A program made the translations under genes and the position numbers. Of a DNA stretch of 64,000 nucleotides, positions 34,461 to 41,881 are shown in pieces. Below the pieces are notes generated by a model. That model searched no databases and was not told the origin of the DNA. It saw only the letters and a list, made by a program, of their open reading frames with translations. Positions within the stretch are counted from its first letter, which is position 1. Each line of letters starts with the position of its first letter. The DNA comes from Ornithinimicrobium avium (GTDB lineage Bacteria; Actinomycetota; Actinomycetes; Actinomycetales; Dermatophilaceae), in NCBI RefSeq assembly GCF_003351765.1, contig NZ_CP031229.1, forward strand, positions 1,798,001 to 1,862,000, written 5' to 3'.

Positions 34461-35762
34461 TCAGCCGGCCGCCGGCTCCGGGTAGGCCGGGTAGCTGGTG
34501 AGCAGCTCGGCGACCTGGGCGTGGACCTCCTGGGAGACCGCGTGCTCCGGGTCGGCGTCGCCCTCGGTCACCGCGCGGTGGATGAGGTCGGCGACGACCT
34601 TCATCTGCTCGGGTCCCATCCCCTGGGTGGTGAGCGACGGGCTGCCCACCCGGACGCCGGAGGCCACGTTGGGCTTCTCCGGGTCGAACGGGATCGCGTT
34701 CTTGTTGAGCACGATCCCGGCAGCGTCGCAGCGCGCCTCCGCGTCGACGCCGGTGACCCCGACCCCGCGCAGGTCGTGCAGCGAGAGGTGGGTGTCGGTG
34801 CCGCCGGTGATCGGGCGGATCCCCTTCTCCCCGAGCGACTCGGCAAGCACGCGGGCGTTGTCGACGACCTGCTGGGCGTAGGCCTGGTAGGCCGGGGTCA
34901 TGCACTCGGCGAAGTTGACCGCCTTGCCGGCCACGCCGTGCATGAGCGGGCCGCCCTGCATCATCGGGAAGACCGCACGGTCGATCTTCTTGCCGTGCTC
35001 CTCCTTGCACACGATGGCGCCGCCGCGGGGGCCGCGCAGCACCTTGTGCGTGGTGAAGGAGACGACGTCGGCGTAGGGCACCGGCGAGGGGATGACCTTG
35101 CCGGCGACCAGACCGATGAAGTGGGCCGCGTCGATCCACATGATCGCCCCGACCTCGTCGCAGATCGCCCGGATGCGCTCGAAGTCGATGAGCCGCGGGA
35201 TGGCCGAGCCGCCGGCGCAGATCATCGTGGGCCGGTGCTCCTTGGCCAGCGCCTCCATCTGGTCGTAGTCGATGTCCTCGGTGTCCTTGTCCACGCCGTA
35301 GTGGACGGCGTTGAACCACTTGCCGGAGAAGCTGACCTTGAAGCCGTGGGTGAGGTGGCCGCCGTGGTCCAGGGACATCGCCAGGACGGTGTCGCCGGGG
35401 GCGGTGAACGCCCCGTAGACGGCGATGTTGGCGCTCGCGCCGGAGTGCGGCTGGACGTTGGCGTGGTCGGCGCCGAACAGCTTCTTCGCGCGCTCGATCG
35501 CCAGGTCCTCGACCTTGTCGACCTCCGAGCATCCCCCGTAGTAGCGGGCGTGGGGGTAGCCCTCGGCGTACTTGTTGGACAGTGTGGAACCGACCGCCGC
35601 GAGCACCGCGGGACTGGTCTGGTTCTCACTGGCGATGAGCTGCAGGCCGGTACGCTGACGGTCGAGCTCGGAGACCAGGAGCCCGGCGATCTCGGGGTCC
35701 TGGTCCAGCAGCGCGGCGAAGCTCGGGCCGTAGTAGGTGTCGGGGTTCACGGCGGTGGTCAT
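34461..35762 (-). CDS. glyA: Serine hydroxymethyltransferase
   Basis: A 433-residue PLP enzyme that converts serine and tetrahydrofolate to glycine and methylene-tetrahydrofolate. The PLP lysine is in VVSFTTHKVLRGPRGG (about residue 231). NVQPHSGASAN and the HYGGCSEVDKVE-like N-terminal region are conserved. The -10 box TAGAGT (35769-35774) lies six bases before the ATG, so a leaderless promoter may sit across the end of tsaC. Confidence 0.97.
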   Translation of the reverse strand: MTTAVNPDTYYGPSFAALLDQDPEIAGLLVSELDRQRTGLQLIASENQTSPAVLAAVGSTLSNKYAEGYPHARYYGGCSEVDKVEDLAIERAKKLFGADHANVQPHSGASANIAVYGAFTAPGDTVLAMSLDHGGHLTHGFKVSFSGKWFNAVHYGVDKDTEDIDYDQMEALAKEHRPTMICAGGSAIPRLIDFERIRAICDEVGAIMWIDAAHFIGLVAGKVIPSPVPYADVVSFTTHKVLRGPRGGAIVCKEEHGKKIDRAVFPMMQGGPLMHGVAGKAVNFAECMTPAYQAYAQQVVDNARVLAESLGEKGIRPITGGTDTHLSLHDLRGVGVTGVDAEARCDAAGIVLNKNAIPFDPEKPNVASGVRVGSPSLTTQGMGPEQMKVVADLIHRAVTEGDADPEHAVSQEVHAQVAELLTSYPAYPEPAAG

Positions 35763-35768
35763 GGAGCA

Positions 35769-35774
35769 ACTCTA
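35769..35774 (-). promoter_or_regulatory. Candidate -10 box, glyA
   Basis: TAGAGT on the minus strand, six bases before the glyA ATG, overlapping the tsaC stop region. Confidence 0.4.
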
Positions 35775-36641
35775 GGGCGTGCGTGCAGCTCCTGCTCGGT
35801 CCGTCAGGGTGCGCACCGCCGAGCGGGGCGCGGTGACGCCGCTGGGCACGACGCTGCCGACCAGCCGAGCACCGACGACCTCCTCGCCGTGGCCGTCGAC
35901 CTGGCCGTCGGCGTGGTCTCCCGCCCGGTCCCCGGGCTCGTCGTCCACGGGCCCCTCCGGCGACGGGGGCGCGTCGTGCAGCACGGTGCTCCCCAGCACG
36001 CCGCGGAGCTCGTCGGCGGACAGGGCGCCGTGGCGCAGCACGACGGGCTCCTCGCGGGTGCAGTCGACGATCGTCGAGGCAAGGCCCCCGGTGCGGGGCC
36101 CGTCCTCGAGGTAGACCGCCACCGCGCCGCCGAGCTGCTCCAGGGCCTCCTGCCCGGTGGTCGCCGCCGGGCTGCCCGTGAGGTTGGCGCTGGTCACCGC
36201 CATCGGACCGACCTCCGAGAGCAGGGCCAGGGCGACCTCGTCGTCGGGCATCCGCAGGGCGACGGTGCCGTTGGTCTCGCCCAGGTCCCACTGCAGCGAG
36301 GGCTGGGCCCGCACGACGAGGGTCAGCGGGCCGGGCCAGAACTGGCGCATCAGGATGCGGGCGTACATCGGCACGTCGACGGCCAGACCCTCGACCGTGC
36401 TCGGCGCGGGCACCAGCACAGGTGGGGGCATGTCCCGTCCGCGGTGCTTGGCCGCGAGCACCATCGCGACGGCCACGACGTCGAAGGCGTCGGCGCCCAC
36501 CCCGTAGACGGTGTCCGTCGGCAGCACCACGACCTTGCCGGCGCGGACCGCCGCCGCGGCCCGCTCCAGCGCCCCCTCACGCGCGTCCGGCCCGGTGCAG
36601 TCCAGCAGCCGGTCCTGCAGCGGGTGCGCCCCCTGGGCCAT
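35772..36641 (-). CDS. tsaC: L-threonylcarbamoyladenylate synthase
   Basis: A 289-residue Sua5/YrdC/YwlC enzyme that makes threonylcarbamoyl-AMP for the universal t6A37 tRNA modification. The core spans about residues 25-215, with VLPTDTVYGVGADAF, KHRGRDMPPP and VTSANLTGSP. The last 75 residues are a polar, acidic tail (PVDDEPGDRAGDHADG) not needed by the family. The ATG at 36641 is preceded by a perfect AGGAGG seven bases away. The upstream in-frame extension is discarded. It follows prmC with a small divergent peptide gene between. Confidence 0.92.
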   Translation of the reverse strand: MAQGAHPLQDRLLDCTGPDAREGALERAAAAVRAGKVVVLPTDTVYGVGADAFDVVAVAMVLAAKHRGRDMPPPVLVPAPSTVEGLAVDVPMYARILMRQFWPGPLTLVVRAQPSLQWDLGETNGTVALRMPDDEVALALLSEVGPMAVTSANLTGSPAATTGQEALEQLGGAVAVYLEDGPRTGGLASTIVDCTREEPVVLRHGALSADELRGVLGSTVLHDAPPSPEGPVDDEPGDRAGDHADGQVDGHGEEVVGARLVGSVVPSGVTAPRSAVRTLTDRAGAARTP

Positions 36642-36756
36642 GGATCCTCCTGTAGGTCTGGTGTGGGACGGCCGCGCGCCGACGCCGACGCCAAGTCTGT
36701 CACTTCTCACCTCCTGCCCCGGACACCCGAGAGTCACCGCGTGGGGTGGTGGCGGT

Positions 36757-36762
36757 TAGAGT
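36757..36762 (+). promoter_or_regulatory. Candidate -10 box, small membrane peptide
   Basis: TAGAGT; transcription would begin about seven bases later, at the left arm of the first leader hairpin. Confidence 0.45.
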
Positions 36763-36768
36763 TGCGCA

Positions 36769-36826
36769 CACCTGGACGGTCGCACAGAGTGTCCAGGTGA
36801 TGCCGTCGGCGCAGAGCGTGCCGACG
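36769..36826 (+). other. Structured leader with two hairpins
   Basis: Hairpin 1 has perfect 9-base arms CACCTGGAC (36769-36777) and GTCCAGGTG (36791-36799). Hairpin 2 has 7-base arms CGTCGGC (36804-36810) and GCCGACG (36820-36826). Both loops contain a CAGAG core. The leader ends just before the Shine-Dalgarno GAGGAGAG of the 24-residue peptide gene. Confidence 0.5.
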
Positions 36827-36851
36827 TCAACCCCCGAGGAGAGTGAGACTC

Positions 36852-36926
36852 ATGCGTGGAAGCGGACTGATCTGGACGATCGTGGGCATCCTGCTCATCA
36901 TCGCCCTGCTGATCTGGATCTTCTAG
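36852..36926 (+). CDS. 24-residue hydrophobic membrane peptide
   Basis: A short reading frame ATG-to-TAG encoding MRGSGLIW followed by a run of Ile/Leu/Val/Ala and ending WIF: one predicted membrane helix with a short basic N-terminus. Supporting a real gene are a GAGGAGAG Shine-Dalgarno with eight-base spacing, a TAGAGT -10 box 90 bases upstream, a two-hairpin leader and a 13-bp-stem terminator 20 bases after the stop. It lies divergently from tsaC and convergently with prmC. Similar tiny Trp-capped hydrophobic proteins occur in actinobacteria. Function unknown. Confidence 0.65.
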   Translation: MRGSGLIWTIVGILLIIALLIWIF

Positions 36927-36945
36927 TAGGTCAACCTCACCCACA

Positions 36946-36987
36946 GCGCTGCCCCGGTCGCCGCCCAGCGCGGCACCGGGGCAGCGC
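36946..36987 (+). terminator. Terminator after the small membrane peptide
   Basis: Perfect 13-bp stem, arms GCGCTGCCCCGGT (36946-36958) and its complement (36975-36987), 16-base loop, between the peptide gene and the convergent prmC stop. It could work in both directions. Confidence 0.65.
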
Positions 36988-37028
36988 GCTTCCCTGACAG
37001 GGATGTCCTGACCGGGACGGCTGGCGGG

Positions 37029-37889
37029 TCAGCCGCGCACGGCCCGCGCGACCCGCGGGCGGCCGTTGAGGTCGGCGTGGTCCTCGACCTGGCTCCAGGT
37101 CCCCTGTGCGGCCAGCGCGGCGCTCAGGCTCTCCCCCTGCACGTCGGCGTGCTCCATCAGCAGCACCCCGCCGGGACGCAGCAGCAGCGCGGCCCGCGCG
37201 GCCACCTGCAGCGGGACCTCCAGCCCGTCCTCGCCGCCGCCGTAGAGCGCCAGCTCCGGGTCGTGCTCGCGCACCTCGACGTCGACGGGGACCGCGTCGG
37301 GCGGGATGTACGGCGGGTTGGCGGTCACCACGTCGACCGCCCCCACCAGCTCGGGGAACGCCTCCTGCGCCCGCCCGAGCCGCAGGTCGACCGGCAGTGC
37401 GGTCCGCCGGACGTTGGTGACGGCATACCCGTGGGCCTTCGCGGACAGCTCCACAGCCCCCACGCGCGCGTCCGACCGCGCGCGTGCGACCGCGAGCGCC
37501 ACCGCGCCGCTGCCGGTGCACAGGTCGACGACGGTGGGTCGCTCGACGCCCTCGAGCGCCTCCAGGGCCAGCCCGACCAGCACCTCGGTCTCCGGCCGCG
37601 GCACGAAGACTCCAGGGCCGACCGCCAGCTCCAGGCCGGCGAAGTGGGCGGTGCCGGTCAGGTGCTGCAGCGGCACCCGGGAGGCCCTGCGGCCCACCAG
37701 CTCCAGGTATGCCGTCCGCGCGCCGTCCTGGACGTCCTCACCCAGGACGCGGGCCCGGCGCACGTCGCCGAGGTCCCGGTCCAGGACGTGAGCGAGCAGG
37801 AGCTCGGCGTCGACCGCCGGACTGGGGACGCCGGCCTGAGCGAGGCTCGCGGTGGCCGTGCGCAGGAGCCGGTCGAGGGTCACGACCAC
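37029..37889 (-). CDS. prmC: Release factor glutamine methyltransferase
   Basis: A 286-residue S-adenosylmethionine-dependent enzyme that N5-methylates the GGQ glutamine of RF1 and RF2. The SAM site VVDLCTGSGAVALAVA (about residues 117-132) and the catalytic NPPYIP (about residue 190) are seen, together with the N-terminal helical RF-recognition domain. Start is GTG at 37889, ten bases after prfA, with GAGGA upstream; a second GTG two codons later is possible. Adjacency to prfA matches its substrate. Confidence 0.94.
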   Translation of the reverse strand: MVVTLDRLLRTATASLAQAGVPSPAVDAELLLAHVLDRDLGDVRRARVLGEDVQDGARTAYLELVGRRASRVPLQHLTGTAHFAGLELAVGPGVFVPRPETEVLVGLALEALEGVERPTVVDLCTGSGAVALAVARARSDARVGAVELSAKAHGYAVTNVRRTALPVDLRLGRAQEAFPELVGAVDVVTANPPYIPPDAVPVDVEVREHDPELALYGGGEDGLEVPLQVAARAALLLRPGGVLLMEHADVQGESLSAALAAQGTWSQVEDHADLNGRPRVARAVRG

Positions 37890-37899
37890 CGGTCTGTCC

Positions 37900-38991
37900 T
37901 CACCCGTCGGCCACGTGGGCCAGCCGCTCGGCCTCGTCGGCGTCGACGGCCGACTGCACGACCGGGTCGAGGTCGCCGTCGAGGACGTGGTCGAGGTTGT
38001 AGGCCTTGTAGCCGGTGCGGTGGTCGGCGATCCGGTTCTCCGGGAAGTTGTAGGTGCGGATCCGCTCGCTGCGGTCGACCGTGCGCACCTGGCTGCGGCG
38101 CTGCTCGCTCGCGGCGGCCTGGGCCTCCTCGACGGCGATCTGGTGCAGCCGGGCACGCAGGACGCGCAGCGCGGACTCCTTGTTCTGCAGCTGGGACTTC
38201 TCGTTCTGGCAGGACACGACCAGCCCGGTAGGCAGGTGCGTGAGGCGCACCGCGGAGTCGGTGGTGTTGACCGACTGGCCGCCGGGGCCGGAGGAGCGGA
38301 AGACGTCGACCTTGAGGTCGTGCGGGTCGAGCTCAACCTCGCCCGGGTCGTCCAGGTCGGGCATCACCAGGACGCCCGCGGCCGAGGTGTGGATGCGGCC
38401 CTGGCTCTCGGTGACGGGGACGCGCTGGACGCGGTGCACCCCGCCCTCGTACTTCAGCCGCGCCCACGGCGCCTCGCCCGGGATCGGCGTGCCGGTCGCC
38501 TGGATCGCCACCCGCGCGTCCTTGTAGCCGCCCAGGTCGGAGGCTGTGGTGTCGAGGATCTCGGTACGCCAGCCGCGGCGCTCGGCGTAGCGCAGGTACA
38601 TCCGCACCAGGTCGCCGGCGAACAGCGCCGACTCCTCGCCGCCCTCCCCCGCCTTCACCTCGAGGATCACGTCGCGGTCGTCGTCGGGGTCGCGCGGCAC
38701 CAGCTGGCGGCGCAGGTGCTCGGCGGTCTGCGCCTCGGCCGCCTCCAGCCCGGGGACCTCCTCGGCGAAGGAGGCGTCCTCGGCGGCGAGCTCGCGGGCG
38801 GTGTCCAGGTCGTCGGAGACGCGCTCCCAGGCCCGGTAGGCGGCCACCGTCGGTCCGAGCGCGGCATACCGCTTGTTGAGACGCTTGAGCGCACTCGGGT
38901 CACCGTGCACCGCAGGGTCGGCCAGCTGCCGCTCGATGTCCGCGTGCTCGGCGAGCAGCGGGAGCGCTGAGGCGAAGTCCGAGGAGGACAC
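37900..38991 (-). CDS. prfA: Peptide chain release factor 1
   Basis: A 363-residue class I release factor reading UAA and UAG. The stop-codon motif is PVT within RVPVTESQGRIHTS (the PxT type of RF1), and GPGGQSVNTTDSAVR carries the GGQ methylated by PrmC. The length is standard. Start is GTG. It is preceded by the rpmE terminator hairpin and overlaps nothing, so it probably has its own promoter in the 80-base gap. Confidence 0.97.
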   Translation of the reverse strand: MSSSDFASALPLLAEHADIERQLADPAVHGDPSALKRLNKRYAALGPTVAAYRAWERVSDDLDTARELAAEDASFAEEVPGLEAAEAQTAEHLRRQLVPRDPDDDRDVILEVKAGEGGEESALFAGDLVRMYLRYAERRGWRTEILDTTASDLGGYKDARVAIQATGTPIPGEAPWARLKYEGGVHRVQRVPVTESQGRIHTSAAGVLVMPDLDDPGEVELDPHDLKVDVFRSSGPGGQSVNTTDSAVRLTHLPTGLVVSCQNEKSQLQNKESALRVLRARLHQIAVEEAQAAASEQRRSQVRTVDRSERIRTYNFPENRIADHRTGYKAYNLDHVLDGDLDPVVQSAVDADEAERLAHVADG

Positions 38992-39026
38992 GCCATACCC
39001 CTCTCGTGGTGGTCGGAAAAGGCGAA

Positions 39027-39061
39027 CGCCGGTCCCGCGACCGTGAGTCGCGGGACCGGCG
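39027..39061 (-). terminator. Terminator between rpmE and prfA
   Basis: A perfect 15-bp stem (CGCCGGTCCCGCGAC) with loop CGTGA, ten bases past the rpmE stop. On the minus strand it is followed by a short TTTT. Confidence 0.75.
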
Positions 39062-39071
39062 TGCCCAAGAC

Positions 39072-39290
39072 TTACTTGGCGTCGGCCTTCTTGCCGTAGC
39101 GCTGCTGGAAGCGGGCGACCCGACCACCGGTGTCCATGAGCTTCTGCTTGCCCGTGTAGAACGGGTGGCAGTTGGAGCAGACGTCGGCGTTGATCTTGCC
39201 CGACGGGGCGGTGCTGCGGGTCGTGAACGACGCGCCACAGGTGCAGGTCACCTGGGTCTCGACGTACTCCGGGTGGATGTCCTTCTTCAT
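39072..39290 (-). CDS. rpmE: Ribosomal protein bL31, zinc-binding form
   Basis: A 72-residue 50S protein. The Cys residues in VTCTCGASF and NADVCSNCHPFYTGKQKL form the zinc site, marking the zinc-containing paralogue normally replaced under zinc starvation. Strong AGGAGT precedes the ATG. It lies between rho (139-base gap) and prfA. Confidence 0.97.
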   Translation of the reverse strand: MKKDIHPEYVETQVTCTCGASFTTRSTAPSGKINADVCSNCHPFYTGKQKLMDTGGRVARFQQRYGKKADAK

Positions 39291-39382
39291 GTCACTCCTG
39301 TAGGTGGTGTGTCCCCCGGGTCGGCATCGCCTGGTGCGCGCCGTGAACCGGTGGGCCGAGGGGAGATTCTGCCAGATGTGTG

Positions 39383-39407
39383 CGGCACGGACGAAAACGT
39401 CGTGCCG
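39383..39407 (-). terminator. Possible terminator after rho
   Basis: CGGCACGGACG and CGTCGTGCCG pair with one bulge around an AAAA loop (TTTT in the transcript), 22 bases beyond the rho stop. Confidence 0.45.
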
Positions 39408-39429
39408 GAGGCTGGCATTCCCGGGGGAC

Positions 39430-41592
39430 TCAGTCCTCGTCGTCCAGCCTGATCGAGGAGGTCTGCTGGACCTGGGTGAGGAACTCGTAGTTGTGCTTGG
39501 TCTTGCGCAGCCGGTCCAGGAGCAGCTCGAGTGCCTGCTGCTGGTCGAGCGCGGCGAGCACCCGGCGCAGCTTCCACATGACCTTGAGCTCCTCGGAGCC
39601 CATCAGGATCTCCTCGCGGCGGGTGCCGGAGGCGTTGACGTCCACGGCCGGGAAGATGCGGCGGTTGGCCAGCTGGCGGTCCAGCTTGAGCTCCATGTTG
39701 CCGGTGCCCTTGAACTCCTCGAAGATGACCTCGTCCATCTTGGAGCCGGTCTCCACCAGAGCGGTCGCCAGGATGGTCAGCGAGCCGCCGTTCTCGATGT
39801 TGCGGGCTGCGCCGAAGAACCGCTTGGGCGGGTAGAGCGCCGCGGAGTCGACACCACCGGAGAGGATCCGGCCGGAGGCCGGGGCCGCCAGGTTGTAGGC
39901 GCGGCCCAGGCGGGTGATCGAGTCGAGGAGCACGACGACGTCGCCGCCGAGCTCGACGAGGCGCTTGGCGCGCTCGATCGCCAGCTCGGCGACCGTGGTG
40001 TGGTCCTCGGCCGGGCGGTCGAAGGTGGAGGAGATGACCTCGCCCTTGACCGCTCGCTCCATGTCGGTGACCTCCTCGGGACGCTCGTCGACGAGGACGA
40101 CCATGAGGTGGCACTCCGGGTTGTTGGCCGTGATCGCGTTGGCGATCGCCTGCAGGATCAGCGTCTTGCCGGCCTTGGCCGGGGCGACGAGCAGGCCGCG
40201 CTGGCCCTTGCCGATCGGGGCGACCAGGTCGATGACCCGCGTGGTGAGGTTCTTCTGGTCGGTCTCCAGGCGCAGGCGGTCCTGCGGGTAGAGCGGCGTG
40301 AGCTTGCCGAACTCGGGACGCGTGCGGGACTCCTCGGGCGTGCGGCCGTTGATGGCGTCCAGCCGGACGAGGGCGCTGAACTTGCCCCGGTCGCGCTTGT
40401 GCCCGGTCGAGGAGATGGTGTGCTGGTTGTCCTGCCCCTCGGCCGGCGCCTTGATGGCGCCCTGGACCGCGTCGCCCTTGCGCAGGCCGTAGCGGCGCAC
40501 GATGTTGAGCGGCACGTAGATGTCCGTCGGCCCCGGCAGGTAGCCGGTGGTGCGGATGAAGGCGTAGTTGTCGAGGACGTCGAGGACGCCGCCGACGGGG
40601 ACGAGCACGTCCTCGTCGGTGTAGGTCTCCTCGTCCTCACGCTGCTGCCCGCCCTGCTGGCCCTGGACGCCCGGACCGGTGCGGCCGCGCTTGCGGTCCC
40701 GGCCCCGCTGACGGCTGCGGCGACGGCGGCCGCCGCCCTCCTCGTCGTCGTAGCCACCCTGCTGCTGGCCGTCCTGGCCCTGCTGACGGTCCTGCTGCTG
40801 GCCGCCGCCCTGGTTCTGCTGACGGTCCTGCTGCTGGCCGCCGCCCTGGTTCTGCTGACGGTCCTGCTGCTGGCCGCCGCCCTGGTTCTGCTGACGCTCC
40901 TGCTGACGGTCGCCCTGCTGGCGGTCGCCCTGGTTCTGCTGACGGTCCTGCTGACGGTCGCCCTGCTGACGGCGCTGCTGGTCACCGTGCTGGCCCTGCT
41001 GGTCGCCACGGCCCTGCTGCTGGCCACCCTGCTCGGAGCGGCCCTCCACCGCACGCGGAGCACCGGCACCGGAGCCGGCGCGGCGCGAGCGCCGGGTGCG
41101 ACCCGACTCCCGCTCGGCCTGGGCGCGGTCCAGCGCCGCCTCGAGGGCGGCGGCGCCGCCCTCGCCACCGGTCTGACCAGTCTCCTCGCGAGTCTCGCCT
41201 GCGGACTCCGCACGAGTCTGCTGGCGGGACTGCTCGTCGGCGGGCTTCTCAGCGGCCGGCTTGTCGGCGGGCTTCTCAGCGGCCGGCTTGTCGGCCGGCT
41301 TCTCAGCGGCCGGCTTGTCGGCCGGCTTGTCGGCCGGCTTCTCAGCGGCCGGCTTCTCAGCCGTCGCCGCGGCAGCGGGCCGGCTGGCGGCCTGCGCGCC
41401 GTTCTTGCCGGCCACGCTGGCGGCTCCGCGGCCCCCGCGCTGCTGCTCACGGATGGCCGAGACTAGGTCGGCCTTGCGCATCTTGGCGTTGACGCTGATG
41501 CCCATGCTGGAGGCGAGCTGCTGGAGCTCGGCCAGACGAAGTGTGCTGAGCGCGCCGGTCTTGGTCGCTGCAGCCTCGGTGATGTCGGTCAC
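39430..41592 (-). CDS. rho: Transcription termination factor Rho, long actinobacterial form
   Basis: A 720-residue Rho helicase that loads on nascent RNA and ends transcription. Residues 10-50 hold the Rho N-terminal fold (LRLAELQQLASSMGISVNAKMRKADLVSAI). Residues about 55-310 are a disordered insert: Lys-Pro-Ala-Asp/Glu repeats (about 78-118), then a Gln/Arg/Gly-rich stretch with three identical 12-residue units (about 236-271). The RNA-binding and ATPase core begins near residue 328 (VLDVLDNYAFIRTTGYLPG), with a P-loop VAPAKAGKT near 470. The GTG at 41592 has AAGGA seven bases upstream. It is about 300 residues longer than E. coli Rho. Confidence 0.96.
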   Translation of the reverse strand: MTDITEAAATKTGALSTLRLAELQQLASSMGISVNAKMRKADLVSAIREQQRGGRGAASVAGKNGAQAASRPAAAATAEKPAAEKPADKPADKPAAEKPADKPAAEKPADKPAAEKPADEQSRQQTRAESAGETREETGQTGGEGGAAALEAALDRAQAERESGRTRRSRRAGSGAGAPRAVEGRSEQGGQQQGRGDQQGQHGDQQRRQQGDRQQDRQQNQGDRQQGDRQQERQQNQGGGQQQDRQQNQGGGQQQDRQQNQGGGQQQDRQQGQDGQQQGGYDDEEGGGRRRRSRQRGRDRKRGRTGPGVQGQQGGQQREDEETYTDEDVLVPVGGVLDVLDNYAFIRTTGYLPGPTDIYVPLNIVRRYGLRKGDAVQGAIKAPAEGQDNQHTISSTGHKRDRGKFSALVRLDAINGRTPEESRTRPEFGKLTPLYPQDRLRLETDQKNLTTRVIDLVAPIGKGQRGLLVAPAKAGKTLILQAIANAITANNPECHLMVVLVDERPEEVTDMERAVKGEVISSTFDRPAEDHTTVAELAIERAKRLVELGGDVVVLLDSITRLGRAYNLAAPASGRILSGGVDSAALYPPKRFFGAARNIENGGSLTILATALVETGSKMDEVIFEEFKGTGNMELKLDRQLANRRIFPAVDVNASGTRREEILMGSEELKVMWKLRRVLAALDQQQALELLLDRLRKTKHNYEFLTQVQQTSSIRLDDED
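40780..40887 (-). repeat. Three perfect 36-bp tandem repeats in rho
   Basis: Copies at 40780-40815, 40816-40851 and 40852-40887 are identical and encode the 12-residue unit QNQGGGQQQDRQ (in frame). A partly matching fourth unit follows. Perfect identity suggests recent expansion, and copy number may vary between strains. Confidence 0.85.
41241..41360 (-). repeat. 27-bp imperfect repeats in rho encoding Lys-Pro-Ala units
   Basis: Four to five near-identical units encode EKPADKPAA. They form a charged, proline-rich linker after the N-terminal Rho domain. Confidence 0.75.
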
Positions 41593-41881
41593 GTACTGTC
41601 CTTCCCCCTCCGCCGGACGCTCGTCCGGTGCACGGGGTTCTCGGGTGGTGGTCCAGCGCACTTCGACGTCGGCTGGACGGGAGACGTGCCACGGACCGGA
41701 TGACGGGCGCGCCGGCCACGTCGACAACGATGCGAAGACGTCGACACGACGGCCCAGGTCCGTGGATGGTGATGCTCCGGAGCCGGCCAACGAAGGACCG
41801 CCCGCGCTCACGGGGCACCCTCAAGATAACACGACCACGCCCTGGCACCACACCCCGCCGTGATCCTCGGCCGGGCGTGTC
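41593..41881 (-). promoter_or_regulatory. Long rho leader and hom-rho intergenic region
   Basis: 289 bases without a gene. A TATCTT -10 candidate (41823-41828, minus) would give a leader of roughly 220 bases before the rho GTG. Many rho genes are autoregulated in such leaders. No strong hairpin or uORF was evident. Confidence 0.4.

Noticed and set aside
36642..36737. 32-residue N-terminal extension of the threonylcarbamoyladenylate synthase
   Set aside because: A perfect Shine-Dalgarno precedes the internal ATG at 36641, and the extension is not family-like.
40780..40887. Direct repeats as a possible CRISPR array
   Set aside because: The units are contiguous, without spacers, and keep the rho reading frame.
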